Source: Heligmosomoides polygyrus polygyrus (Eukaryota; Nematoda; Chromadorea; Rhabditida; Heligmosomidae). Taken from it: a stretch of 64,000 nt of DNA. The DNA lies in the NCBI GenBank assembly GCA_947396885.1, contig OX377201.1:27877923-27941922 (forward strand), read 5' to 3'. The notes under the pieces were generated by a model. The model saw only the letters and a list, made by a program, of their open reading frames with translations, was not told the DNA's origin and searched no databases. Shown here piece by piece: positions 21,705 through 32,578 of this stretch; the first letter of the stretch is position 1, and every line of letters starts with the position of its first letter. The position numbers were made by a program, and so were the translations under genes.

Positions 21705-24700
21705 TAGAAGTAAATATACTGCGGTGAAGGCGTATCCAAAAAATTACGCACTTGGAAGCCTGCTAGATCTGGCAACTCATCTAAGCAGCGCTCTTTCAAA
21801 CAAATCTTTCTACCTTCCTCTTCTCTTTCATACGGACTGCTCCGTTGAAATTAGCTGACATCAAAGGAGGGAAGGAGGTGAGCTATGTATGTAGCCCCTA
21901 AGTCCAACAAAATCGGTTTGATCATCTTTTATCATTTCACTCTCGAATTAGGGACGGGTGCTGTAATACGAACGGTTTGGACAGGAAAATATATCTTGTT
22001 TCTGCCCAACTGATAGCCTTCTGATACCTTGCTACGATTTTGTTTTGTTTATTTTTGTTTATCTTGTTCTTTTTCCGAAGGAAGATTATCTTATATTTCT
22101 TATTGTTCTTTACCACTGGACCGTATTCTCATCTTTTGTTAGCTTTAGGTGTCTAATAGTAAAAACTCTTAATAAAATTTATTTAGAACCGTGTCATAAC
22201 TTTACGTTCACCTAACATTTCCGTGCATCAGACTTCTCGAAAGTGCCCAACTTTTCGTTGGAATCAAGGCACTTCTCACCCAAAAATCCAGTACATGTAT
22301 TTTAGAGATAATCTAAACTTTTAGTATTTTTAAACTTTTGTAAAGACAAATTTTGACCTATTCACAAGTATAGCTGGCTCTGAATTTTTGAAAATATTAA
22401 TTTATTTGCTTATTTATTTTTGCGGAGAGCCACGCAGAGAGACAATTCAATTTCTCTTAACAAACAGCATGTAAAGCAACAATGAACAAAAGAATTTGAA
22501 GTCATCAAACGGCAAATTATCTGAGAAACAAGTCTTATCTAAGGTTGTAGGGTAGTGTAGAAAAACCCTATACAGCTGAGTATTAGTTTTCCTCTTTGCT
22601 AGGTAGATTCTTGTTGTTTGTTTGTTTTTCTGCTTACAATTATTTTGGCTTATGTTCCTTCACGTTGTTTTGCTTTTGCATGGTTATCCATGTATAGAAT
22701 AAATAAATATGTAAGTAAATAAATAAATAGGTCAATTGGAGAAACCTGGTTGAGATGAAAGGCATCAATGAGGTAACAGGGGCTTCCGACATGAATTCAC
22801 CTCGACACACTTCGAAAAATCGCAGAACTTTACATGCAACCTAATACTTCCAGCCTTTATGGATGAGGCCGTTTGGGTGCTGATGTGATGCATCTAGTGA
22901 CTTTTAAAGACAGTCAGCAAGAAGTTTGGCATCAAAGAAGGAAAAGGAACAACCCTGCAGAGAATGCCGTAACCTATGTATCGTAATTAGGATTGTTGGA
23001 AATCAGTCTTCTGCAGATCAGCCACTCTTGGGGCCATACAGACCTTTTCACCCACTCGAATACCATAGAGCTGAGCTCATGCAGTTGGAGGGCTCTACTG
23101 GTCACGGAGTTGTACCTTTCACTTTGAACGACGACGGAATGGGTACCAAACTTTAATTTAAGACACATTCGTGTCTATTCCGAAAGACTGAATCATGGTA
23201 GGAATATGAAAATGGGACAGAAAGCTGTGGCACTGAGTGGGAATGAAATGCTTCGGAGCCACCAACAATCTTTTGCAGTCGAATCGCAAACGATTCTAGA
23301 CGGTAATCGGAACGAAATACTACGAACACTTTCTTAATGAAATTTCTCTCTATGTCAGAGCCGTTTCATGGTCACTAGTCGCGTCTTAGCAGTGTTGTGG
23401 AGATTGTCAACATGAGTGTGCTGTAGGGGAAAGAGCCCCAAAAATGCTTGGATTTTTTTGCAATGTTGAAATGCATTGGAAATTCAGCAATTGTACATAG
23501 AGTAGCTGCTTAAAGAACAACTAACATATCCAATTCGGTAAATTTTTTTAGGAATTAGAGTAATTCAAGTGTTCTCCAACACAAACTGTAGCATATCTTC
23601 CTATCCTGACACCTCCTCTTCTTGCTACATTTCTAGCCGCAAAGGTGCCACTCATTTCCGATACCAGCGCTATCCTGATGCTGTTCTCTTTTCCCCTTTT
23701 ACAACTTTTCTTTCCAATTTTGTGCTTGGGTTTCTTTCTGTGTGACGTTTAATTACGGTGTACTTGCCTTGCACCTTAGTGATGTCAAATAGTGCAATCG
23801 TCGACTTACTCTTACACTTAGGATTAGATTAGTCAGACGAAAGCTTTGCCCTCACTTTGTTCCAGTAATGGGTTCCTTATTGATATCCCATTTTATTGGC
23901 AATGTGTTGTAGTCGCCTAGCGGTGAGCAAAAGTGACTGAACATTCCGTTTTTCATCTGTAACTCTAGTCAAAGTTAACCGACCACATTCCGATATGGAT
24001 GTGCTTGTAGGTAACTCTCCACGCTCTTGAAATCGGCATCGGTAAGAGCACAGTTCGATAATTTAAAAACGCCACCTAAAATTGACCAAACTCATCGTGA
24101 ATTGTAAATTATATCCAAAAAAAAAAAACAAGAAAGCAATGCAACAAGTGACATCAATCAGGTTTAGTGCTACAACTGTAAAGCCTTTGGTGAAGCACAC
24201 CATTGTTGCATAGCTCCCGAATAACGGCCACATGTGCCTTTTGTTTAAAAGAAGGTATTCGTTTCATTTCTTTATTGTAACTAAAACTAGAAACTATTCT
24301 GAAAAAACGAAAACTATCGTAACTAAAACTAAATCTGACTTCTCCTCCTTTATTCACCATTATGCTCACTAAACATATCCCAGTCTGCTACATTTTTGTA
24401 TCCATTTGCTTTGACTTCAGCCTTTCAAATGGTCGGTATCCCTTCGAAGCGATTCTGGAGAATTAATGAAAGTTGTTTCCACTCCACACAGGCCGATGCA
24501 TATAAAAATGCTTCAGCCGTAACTCGTTATCGTATCCAACATGACAAAATTCATCGAAAGCCGAATTAGACTACGCGATATCGCTTTGATGCCCCACGTG
24601 ACGCTTCAGCATTCTGATATTTTTTCCGGCAGCGAATCAAGACCTCCGTTCGAGTTGGGGAGTTATTATCCTAACGCTCCGAGGAACCCGGAATTTTTGT

Positions 24701-24845
24701 GTCTCCAGAGGAGGGCGTAAGCGTATTTCATACGTCCTGACCGCTCCCCCGTTGAGGACAGATATTCCAGCGTATAATTTGACGAGCCGTAGGCAAAGAT
24801 TATTTCGGCTGACGATCTCGTCATGCCTGAAATCAAGGGCGGATA
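21705..24845. other. No recognisable gene; A/T-rich simple repeats
   Basis: TTTATTTGCTTATTTATTTT near 22404 and AAATAAATAAATAG near 22720 resemble the (AAAT)n tails of the local LINEs in both orientations, so short LINE 3' ends may be present. An A run sits at 24116-24128. Otherwise no coding or RNA signature. Confidence 0.38.
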
Positions 24846-24849
24846 AGCA

Positions 24850-25115
24850 TTGTGTTGTAGGCCGCGTTGTAGGGCAGTTGGAGAAGACGTTGGGTGTCAC
24901 GCGCTTCTTTGAAAGTTCTGTTCAAGGTTCTTTGTTCGAGTTCCTCCTAGGCCAATGAAGCCTTCCGCCCTATTTCGGAGAATTGGTGGCATATTTGCCA
25001 GGGAATGAAGAAACACTGACTTGTGTATCAGCTGGCTTCCGCAAGCCGTGGTATACTCCAAACGCGCTTTCACAACATCCCGCAAAAGTGGAATGCGTGT
25101 CGCATCCTAAAAGGA
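24850..25115 (+). mobile_element. tRNA-derived SINE, family A (diverged)
   Basis: GTTGTAGGGCAGTTGGAGAA is the A-box region and GGTTCTTTGTTCGAGTTCC the B box. The body keeps AAGCCTTCCGCCC, CACTGACTTGTGTATCAGC and GTGGAATGCGTGTCGCATCC in order. The (CCTTAT)n tail is lost. It is one of the older copies. Confidence 0.7.
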
Positions 25116-25193
25116 AATGGTTCCCATGTATAATTTCTTTTAAAGAAATCTGTTTCATGTCGCGAAGATGGGCAGCATTGGAAGGTTGTCAAT

Positions 25194-25264
25194 CATAACC
25201 AAGCGGAGCACAGGTCGAATACATGCTAAATAGTATTCGACCTGTGCTCTGCTCGGTTATGGTC
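25194..25264. repeat. ~30 bp near-perfect hairpin
   Basis: ATAACCAAGCGGAGCACAGG-TCGAATAC is followed by a 10 nt loop (ATGCTAAATA) and its complement, with one or two mismatches. It could form a stable cruciform or stem-loop. There is no surrounding transposon signature. It lies between two SINE copies. Confidence 0.75.
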
Positions 25265-25426
25265 GATCTGAGCGCTGCCGAACAAGCTCTCTCTCATGAA
25301 TGGAACGCCAGCTTGATGCGATCTAAATCGCTGGAGCGTTCCCAACGCCCAATGCTATCTGTCTTCGCGGCATGTACCAGAATGCTATTTCCGATTTTTA
25401 AAATTTATCTTATTTAGCATAACGGA

Positions 25427-25755
25427 AAAGGTAAAGGACAGCGTCCCTGTGCGGCATGCGCCACACATTCTACTTCACGGAGTGTCGCGAAGGCAGTTTG
25501 AATGCGTACATATTTAGCCTACTTGCCTAGACAGTGACTTGTGGTGCCCAGCTGATGAAGAAGTCAGTGCTTTACCTTCACAGCCACCGATCGAACGGCT
25601 TCTGCACTGACTTCTTCATCAGCTGGGCACCGCAAGAACGGCTTCGGATAGGCGGATGGCTTGATTGGTCTAGGTGGGGACAAAATCAAGAACCTCGATT
25701 CGAGACGAAAATAGTTCAGTCGGCGCCACCTCAGAGTGCGCTAGCGTCAGCCGTC
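25427..25755 (-). mobile_element. tRNA-derived SINE, family A, with internal inverted duplication
   Basis: Tail side at 25427 (GGTAAAGGACAGCG) through the body to the head side near 25750 (ACCTCAGAGTGCGCTAGCG on the + strand). The body block CCAGCTGATGAAGAAGTCAG at 25549 is repeated inverted at 25606-25628 (GACTTCTTCATCAGCTGGGC), forming a 25 bp stem inside the copy, probably from template switching during retrotransposition. Confidence 0.7.
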
Positions 25756-25759
25756 TCCT

Positions 25760-26828
25760 ATTTAATAAAAGCGTAGTCTGCATAATTACTAAGGAGACTG
25801 TTTTCTGTTGGGAATGTAATTGATTTTTCATTGTACTGCTTTTTGATCTTCATTTTTTGTTTGCCGATTTCGTTGGCGTTGTAGTGCACAATCAAATGCA
25901 AATAAATAAATATTGAATTAGCGAAAGATCTTCCCCATTCTAGTCTCTAATATTTTGTATGTATCCAATTTTCTGATTTTACGGGCATTTCGATAGAAAT
26001 CCATCACCAAATTGCTCCTGCTCGCAGTCCATCTCACACAACAGTGTTGCTTTCAGCACATCAGCTGTACCGGTCGAACGCTAGTGCTTTTTAATCTCCT
26101 GAGAACGCTGGATGTCTACATTCTTCGTAGTCATGACACATACGGCTGCCCTTGGAATACACCTCTCCATAGAGTAGGACCCTGAAGTCTTAAAGCCAAA
26201 GCCTAGCATCATGAAGCGACTTAGCATTTCCATCTTCCGCCATGATTTCGAACACTGCCTAATTGCACATCTGTGTAACGTTTATTTAAATGTCCATATT
26301 ATTTGCCTTTCACGAATTGTTGCCCGACCTTTACGTTGTTCATCGCGTGACAACATACGAGTTTCAGAGCTAGTGAGTGCAGTTTGTACTCCAATCAGGT
26401 CTGCTTCGAATGACCCAGCATATTGTCATTGATTTCCTGCATAATCTGACGGTTCGAGACCAATACGTCGAGTACTGTATAGAAGTGAGTTTCCTTCTCA
26501 TATTTCATTTGTAAAATTGCCTTAGTCGAGGTCCCATAGGCCAAAGTGGACCCGGAAGCATGAACGCGTTGCAGGAGCAAACTATGCACGTTTGAAAGGG
26601 GGGGGGGGGGGAACGTGAAGGAATAACCTATAAAGGTCACTTCACTTTATGCTGTTGTTCTTGGGTTCTCGATGAAAATCTGTGTAGAACTGGTGCAAAC
26701 GGCCACTTCAGTGCACCTTCACAATCCGCAACGATATTGAAGGGGCACTTCAAGACCCTACGTTCCGGAGCAAAGACATCCATGACCTGCCAACAAACTG
26801 GCTAAGCAAAACTAATCTTAATGAATAC
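25760..26828. other. No confidently recognised gene; G run at 26598
   Basis: The minus-strand frame 26640-26395 has no known motif. A run of about 12 G's begins near 26598. I see no other feature. Confidence 0.35.
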
Positions 26829-26831
26829 TTA

Positions 26832-28527
26832 TTAGGTTGGTCGAAATGTTCTGGTGGCTTGGCTGGTCCACTTCGAACAATCATAACTTTCTTCAAACCC
26901 ACTGATTCGGTCGAGATAAGCAACACAGAATCATCACACTTCTTTCAACGCAATACCAGCTGATCAATTCCGTCAGCGGAAAAACTGGGTGGTCGGGAAG
27001 CGACATATTCTAGAAAGGTTGTTTTCGCGTGGTCCTGATTTGCGGAGGTTCTATCGGCGAGGAGTATCCGCAAGTGCTCAAAAAGGTGGTAGTCCACTGG
27101 CACAAGATCTGCCGGGTATGGCGAGTGACGCAAAGCTTCATCTCCTAGTTCGTTCCATTTTGGCCTTTTGCAAAATGACTTGAAGTGATTTGGCGGGCGT
27201 TGTCGTGCAGAAGAATGGGACCTCTTCTGTTGACCTGAGTCGGCTGCAACTCATGGAATTTTCGATACATCTCGTCGATTTCGTCCCAGTAGGACTCTGC
27301 TGTGATGGTTTGGCCTGGTTTCAGAAAGTTGTAGCGAACCACACCAGCCGCCAACCGCCACACTGCTACAGCCGTCTTTTTCTGGTAGGACTTCGGCTTT
27401 GGGAAGTGCCTGATGGGTTCGTCGACATCAGCCCACTGTCCTGCTCGTTTTCAGTAATCGTACGGAGCCCACTTTTCATTACATCTGACGACTCGAGCAA
27501 AGACAGGTAGTTTTAATTCCAGAGAAGAAAGAAGATCAGATTTCGAAAAGCGACAATTTCTGGCGACAGCTCAAGTCGTGGTGCGCCAAATTTTCGAGCT
27601 TTTGCACCTTTCAGAGGCATTTCAAACCATCTGCAACATCAGTTTTACTGACTCCTAGACATTTCGCAATGTCATCGACGGTTTGCGATGGATCAGCTTC
27701 CACGGAGGTCTTCAAATCGCCGTCCTGGATTGCTGTAGGGCTGCTGCTTCGAACTACATCTTCACGGTTGAAATCTCCGCAACGAAATTTCTCCAACCAC
27801 CGTTGCACGGTCCGCTCTCCAACGCTATTCGGTCCCCACACGGTTGATTTGCCTGGTTTTTTTTCGACGGCGGATTGGCTCAGTTTGAAACTGCAATAAG
27901 ATAAAGGTTAAAAGGCGGTGGTATGCAATCCTTTTTGGGATGCGATACGCATGCTACTTCTACGGGATTCCATTAAGACGATTTGAATTAATTTTTAGCC
28001 ATGCAATGACTTGTGGTGGCCAGCCGATGAACAAGTCAGCGCCTTCCCAGTCACGTCTGGTACCAATTTACTGATCCCTGAGGGATGGAAGGCTTGGTTC
28101 TCCTAGGTGGAAATCCGAGCCAGAAACCCGGCAACGGATGGGAGAGCCATCACCTTCTCTGAGTGCGCTACACGCGCCCTAGCCGAGATAAATACCTTTA
28201 ACAATCTCGGCTCAGTTGAACAACCACCTCAAGCAAACACAGCGTCAAAATGCCAAGCTCCATGAAGAGCAGTAGGTAGATGGTGAAAAAATACAATGGA
28301 AATGGAGATAAAATATGGTTCGAAATTGCGCTTTCGACAAACTTCAATAAGTCTTCGAAGAAACGCAATCATTAAGCATAGGTTGAACAGAAATTGTTCA
28401 ATCCGATGGAGCGAGGAATGCCGTATTAGGCTTAATATAAAAAACGAGGTATGTTGAATATTGATTAAGCAATAAACGAACGAAAAGCGGTTGCGCAAAA
28501 ACCACCAGAACTTTCCGGCCAACCTAA
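26832..28527 (-). mobile_element. mariner transposon with broken transposase and SINE insertion
   Basis: Inverted ends TTAGGTTGGTCGAAATGTTC at 26832 and the complement of CTTTCCGGCCAACCTAA ending at 28527, flanked by TA at 26830-26831 and 28528-28529. On the minus strand are transposase pieces in order: ERTVQRWLEKFRCGDFNRED and DDIAKCLGVSKTDVADGLK (helix-turn-helix, 27841-27611), KPGQTITAESYWDEIDEMYR and GPILLHDNARQITSS (second catalytic Asp region, 27310-27180), then PYPADLVPVDYHLFEHLRI (third Asp, 27125-27065). Several frameshifts separate them. A family-A SINE (27896-28290) lies upstream of the helix-turn-helix part. The element is dead but its termini are intact, so it could be mobilised in trans. 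Confidence 0.85.
27896..28290 (-). mobile_element. tRNA-derived SINE, family A, long form, nested in mariner
   Basis: Minus strand from 28290: the 5' extension CTCTTCATGGAGCTTGGCAT, the GCCGAGAT...ATCTCGGC hairpin, then head GGGCGCGTGTAGCGCACTC (A box), GCTCGGATTTCC (degenerate B box) and the standard body ending near 27896. Mariner sequence resumes on both sides, so the SINE inserted after the mariner. Confidence 0.8.
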
Positions 28528-28529
28528 TA

Positions 28530-29280
28530 TGTCATACGTCTCGCCGTTGTAAACTGCTGCTTGCGCATTGTGAAATATACAGACAAGGCATAGACAGACA
28601 CAGACAACTGTCTAGCATGTAAAGTGTAAAAAAACGAACAAAACATCACAAATTGACTACTCGAACGCAAGTCAAGTGAATAACAAACCAAAGGGATCTT
28701 TTCATGAGTGTTTGCCATTCAATCTTTGACAAACGTTCTACAGGCTTGAGCAGAGAGCCTCTCTAATTCTTCATAATTGCCCAGTAGCAGGTTGAATTCC
28801 TTGAGAATGCGACAGGTTAAGAAATCTGATCTGATTCGCGATTTAGCAATTGAAACTCGAAGTTTCAACTTCCCTCTCACGGATCTTGTCAACATCCTAC
28901 ACATGTCAAGGATTTTATTCGTGTCAATGGAAGTCTTATTTGCAACAATTTTGCATAACATGACAAAATCAGCGACTTTTGTTTTCTTCTTTAGCGAAGA
29001 AGGGCCAAATAGCGAAGCCCGTTGAGTACCGTTTGGAATAGAACTATAATCTACTGAGAAGCACCTCATCATAAGCTTCCTAGTGAAACTATTTTGAATG
29101 CTTTCTAGAAGGCTATGTCTTTCTTTTTCGTTGGATTGAAGACTGATGTCCCACTTTCCACTATAGGTCTTACGTAGGTTTTGAAACCACGTATGCAAGC
29201 ATCGGGAAGCTCGGATTTCAAAGCCCTAAAGAGGTTATAGATGCGATAATTGGCTTTTCTTATGGAAGTTCATATGTGTA
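28530..29280 (-). pseudogene. 5'-truncated CR1/Jockey-like LINE (3' end of RT)
   Basis: The minus-strand frame 29198-28719 encodes the last ~155 residues of the same RT family as the 54181-55576 LINE: LLESIQNSFTRKLMMRCFSV, IPNGTQRASLFGPSSL and FLTCRILKEFNLLLGNYEEL are nearly identical in both. The shared 3' UTR (CAACTGTCTAGCATG, complement of the 55510 region) follows. It is cut off near 29280 and abuts the mariner right end at 28528. Confidence 0.82.
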
Positions 29281-29369
29281 CAAAAGAAACAAGATTGGGG
29301 AAAGTATGTGAAAAGTGGAAGTGAAATGGAATGTTGAGTGCCCAAAATGCGCGAGGGGTTACGTGTCAA

Positions 29370-30245
29370 TCTGATAGAGTGACTACCACTGAAGTCTCAC
29401 AAGGGGAGCCTCCAAAGCGGCGGTGAGCTTTTGCAGTGGAATTTTTACAGGATGTACATAAGGTCCCATATGAGGAATCCAAGACCATAGTTAGTTTTTC
29501 GGAATGCTCTTCGTTGGTCGAAAAAAAGCGTGTGGAGGCGTGAGCGCGAAGTTCATCACGGCCTTCTGCCACCCGAGCCAATGTGGTCGGTTGGCGAAGT
29601 GGAGAGCGATGTCGCCTGTCGGCCGCACCCGGTAGGTTTATTATTATGTGCTTGCGTGATCATAGGAGTCAATTTGTACACGATTACTGCTTTTAGCAAG
29701 TGTAAAGCATTTACCGGCATCAAACCAAATTGATGACCTCTCCCGCGAAGTGTATGTGTTTGTGTGCATTTGCGGTATCGTTGTTGATATGATAAGTGCA
29801 AATACGATTCATTGAGAGGTAGTTCAAATTAAAGCAGAAAAGGGGTACATGTACTGGCTAAAAGCAATAATCGTGTGCAGATTGACTCCTCTGATCACAC
29901 GAGCGCATAATAATAAGTGTGTGCAAATACTATGGCGACACCGAGGTCGAACCGTAAAACGCACTCGGTGCCTCCGAGACGCGACACCGCTCTCCGCTTC
30001 GCCAACCGACCACATTGGCTCGGGTTCCAGCAGGCCGTGATGAACTTCGCGCTCACGCTTCCACACGCCTTTTTTGACCACAATCTTTTTTGACCAAAAG
30101 CACTCCGAGAAAACTAACTATGTCTTTGGACTCCCCACATGGGACCCTACATCCTGTAAAAAATAAAAATTAATTAATCAAATAAAAATTGCATCGCAAA
30201 AGCTCACCGCCACTTTGGAGGCTCTCCTTGTCAGACTGACGATCT
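29370..30245. mobile_element. Large foldback with a tRNA-like module in its arms
   Basis: Arms 29370-29720 and 29862-30245 are reverse complements. Shared blocks are GCGTGAGCGCGAAGTTCATC, GAGCCAATGTGGTCGGTTGG, GATCATAGGAGTCAATTTG versus its complement, and GCTCACCGCC near both outer ends. Reading the right arm on the minus strand gives TCGGTTGGCGAAGCGGAGAG (A-box-like) and, ~50 nt later, ACGGTTCGACCTCG (B-box-like). The left arm lacks the second box. No transposase seen. Confidence 0.72.
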
Positions 30246-30249
30246 CGTT

Positions 30250-30755
30250 TTCAATCTCACTACTGCTGGCACATTCCATAATCGCCCGAACTTTTTTCGT
30301 TTTGTCTTCGAAAATGTCTTTTTACATTTAAAATTTTAGAACAACCTTTCAAATGGCTTTGTGAATTGTTTCTTTACCAAAAAGTTCGACGAGATTGCGA
30401 AAGAGCTCTCTTGCATTCCAGCAATTCTAGGAGTGCATGATCATAACACGGAGAGCGTAGAACAGATATCTGGAAGATCTTTTTGAAAGTAGGACTTATG
30501 CTTAGTAAAAATTTCGATTATGCGAATAAATGTATAAGCGTATTTTTTGTTCATAGAGTTTTATGCCTCAAGTATCCTCACTGCGACAGTGAGTTCTCAT
30601 GTAAGTTAGCAGTTCCTCATAAGTATTTATTTTTTGCCTTTATCGTGATTTATTTAAGTCGTTTCACTTTTTGTTTTATCGGCCTAGCAGCATTCTTTGG
30701 TAAGATCTTTCTCCTATTTGGTTTCATAATTGGTTTAGTACTGTGATTGAGCTTC
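30250..30755. other. No supportable gene; hydrophobic open frame
   Basis: The frame 30483-30746 (+) is rich in F, I and L but AT-rich, lacks splice context matching the receptor downstream and has no family signature. I do not call it a gene. Confidence 0.35.
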
Positions 30756-30759
30756 TATA

Positions 30760-31676
30760 CGGTGCACCAATATAACGTGCACAAGGATTTTTATCATAAT
30801 TATAAAGTAACAACCAACAATTCGAGAAAACCACAACTAAATTACACTAATACAAACATTAAGGTAGATGTTCATGTGGTTTCGTAGTGGTCTCCCTTGA
30901 AGAGGATGCACAGGGCCAAACGCTTCGCGAGATTTGGGGGCGATGGGCCGCAGGACGTCAGGATTCAATCGTTCCCATTCCTGACGTTAAGATTCCTTTA
31001 GGGACTGGAGACTGCGGTGGCGCTTGAGGCCGACCCTAGTCTTGAAAATGCCCACACATCTAACTCCATCGGATTCAAATCCGGAGAATGCGGCGGCCAT
31101 TCTGAAGGCGTGATGGAATCGGGGAAATTGGCCTTGCACCACGCCTGCGTACTCTTCGCCCTATGTTCAGGTGCAGAGTCCCGTTGGAACGTCCATTGGG
31201 CATCACCGAAATGCTACTGAACCCAGGGAAGAACTACGGACTCGAGAATGTCTCGCTGGTGCACATCTTTTTCGATTTTCTCTCCTTTATCCACGAAAAC
31301 TAGAGGGGTTCTGCCAGAGGGATGATTCCGCCCCAAACCATGGCCGATTGTGGGTTCTGCCGGTGTTCGGCGATAGCAGAGCTGCTTGGAGCCTCTGTAG
31401 ACCACTTCGTACCATTTTTGCGGTGCGCCTACTCCACGGTGAAAAGCTTCGCATCTGTGAACAGAATCTGCTCCCAGCCACGACCTGCGCCCATCGCCCC
31501 CAAACTTCGCGAAACGCCCTTTGCATCCGCTCTAAGGGAGGCCACTTCGAAACCATTTCAAGATGGTGTACCTTAATGTTTATGTTGTTGTAAATTAGTC
31601 GTCGTTTTTTTCGAATTGTTGGTTGTTTTATAATTATGACGAAAAAATCTTGTCCACGTTATTTTGGTGCACCCTG
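30760..31676 (-). mobile_element. Tc1-like transposon, internally reduced
   Basis: TIRs of about 90 bp: CGGTGCACCAATATAACGTG at 30760 and, on the complement from 31676, CAGGGTGCACCAAAATAACG, both continuing into CATAATTATAAA and CAACCAACAATTCGA. TA flanks at 30758-30759 and 31677-31678. The minus strand keeps transposase motifs in several frames: SAMVWGGIIP-like, TPLVFVDKGEKIEKDVHQRD (near 31300), WTFQRDSAPEHRAK (second catalytic Asp, near 31170) and HSPDLNPMELDVWAF (third Asp region, near 31070). Broken by frameshifts, so not autonomous. Confidence 0.86.
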
Positions 31677-31714
31677 TAGTACTGAGTATACTTACTAAGG
31701 CTATATTCATAATC

Positions 31715-31835
31715 AATTAAACCCGCGGGTATGCGAGGTATAGGGGGTAGAGATAATGTTAGAGGCAGAAACGCAGGCTTCGTCGTTGGTATCTCTACCC
31801 CTATACCAGCGGCTTAGTCGTTGATGAATCCGGAC
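31715..31835. mobile_element. Small MITE with CCGCGGGTAT repeats (copy 1)
   Basis: The left side AATTAAACCCGCGGGTATGC and AGGGGGTAGAGATA mirror the right side TATCTCTACCCCTATACC and GCTTAGTCGTTGATGAATCC. A second copy at 42033-42192 shares TIRs, interior (CGCAGGCTTCGT) and the GTTGATGAATCC end. Confidence 0.7.
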
Positions 31836-31859
31836 CCTGCTGTTTTGGTGTCATTTTTT

Positions 31860-32225
31860 TTTTGTCATAACGATGTTTTGTTGCGATCAAAACTTTTAGC
31901 GCGGGCGGAACTCGAACCCGCACTTCCCTCTGACCGGGCGAGAATGCTCTACGCCATTACACCACCGGCGCCTTTTGATCGAACGCAACATCCACACCTC
32001 GCGGGACCGATCAGCACCCACCCGTATCCGGGACGAGCTGGCCGCTGATATCAGCATGGGACCAGTTAAGCTTATGACCCGCGAGGTGTGGATGTTGCGT
32101 TCGATCAAACGGCGCCGGTGGAGTAATGGCGTAGAGCATTCCCGCCCGGTCAGACGGAGGTGCGGCTTCGAGTCCCGCCTGGCGCTAGAAGTTTTGATCG
32201 CAACAAAACATCGTTGTGACAGCTA
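31860..32225. mobile_element. Palindromic pair of tRNA-like modules (foldback)
   Basis: Arms of about 150 bp (31866-32012 and 32076-32222) are close to perfect reverse complements around a ~65 bp spacer. Shared outer words are ATGTTTTGTTGCGATCAAAA and its complement. Each arm contains a tRNA-like unit: GGCGCCGGTGGTGTAATGGC, then GTAGAGCATTC, ending in GTGCGGGTTCGAGTTCC (left arm, minus strand) or GTGCGGCTTCGAGTCCCGCC (right arm, plus strand). The T-arm folds as a 5 bp stem with a 7 nt TTCGAGT loop, and a mostly paired acceptor stem is possible. The anticodon arm does not fold with a normal 7 nt loop, so these look tRNA-derived, not tRNA genes. Confidence 0.75.
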
Positions 32226-32346
32226 CCAACCTCGATACCAGCCAATTGAGACTTAAAGAAACTGATTTTAATTGTCTCTTTTTTGTTGTTGCACGGCTTG
32301 TTCCGATCGCTTTTTCTAGCGTATTGTGTACGTCTGTTTGACATCT
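32226..32346 (+). other. Possible truncated LINE 3' UTR
   Basis: About 110 bp leading into an (AAAT)n tract, arranged like the 3' UTR and tail of the LINE at 54181-55576. No coding part is present. Weak call. Confidence 0.35.
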
Positions 32347-32350
32347 AAAT

Positions 32351-32353
32351 ATC

Positions 32354-32404
<51 letters not shown>

Positions 32405-32406
32405 AA

Positions 32407-32505
<99 letters not shown>

Positions 32506-32507
32506 AT
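32351..32507 (+). repeat. (AAAT)n microsatellite, ~157 bp
   Basis: Almost pure AAAT tetranucleotide repeat with one AAAAT irregularity near 32401. Its minus-strand translation is a meaningless LFIY repeat. The tetranucleotide matches the tails of the local CR1-like LINEs, suggesting expansion from a LINE tail. It lies 70 bp upstream of receptor exon 1. Confidence 0.95.
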
Positions 32508-32578
32508 ACGCTGCGTGTTGATTTACGTAGGCCCTTAGTTTTTTTTCGTGAAACATGTCATGTTTTGCTTCTGTTTAG

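Noticed and set aside
22926..23168. Overlapping open frames on both strands as a small gene
   Set aside because: No motif, no splice support and no clear coding bias; could not be supported.
30483..30746. Hydrophobic open frame as the missing first exon of the chemoreceptor
   Set aside because: Too long for the missing N-terminus, AT-driven composition, and no phase-matched donor leading to 32579.
31860..32225. Two functional tRNA genes
   Set aside because: The T-arm fits but the anticodon arm does not give a 7 nt loop, and the mirrored arrangement with shared flanks indicates a foldback element.
32353..32556. Open frame encoding an LFIY tetrapeptide repeat
   Set aside because: It is the translation of the (AAAT)n microsatellite on the minus strand.
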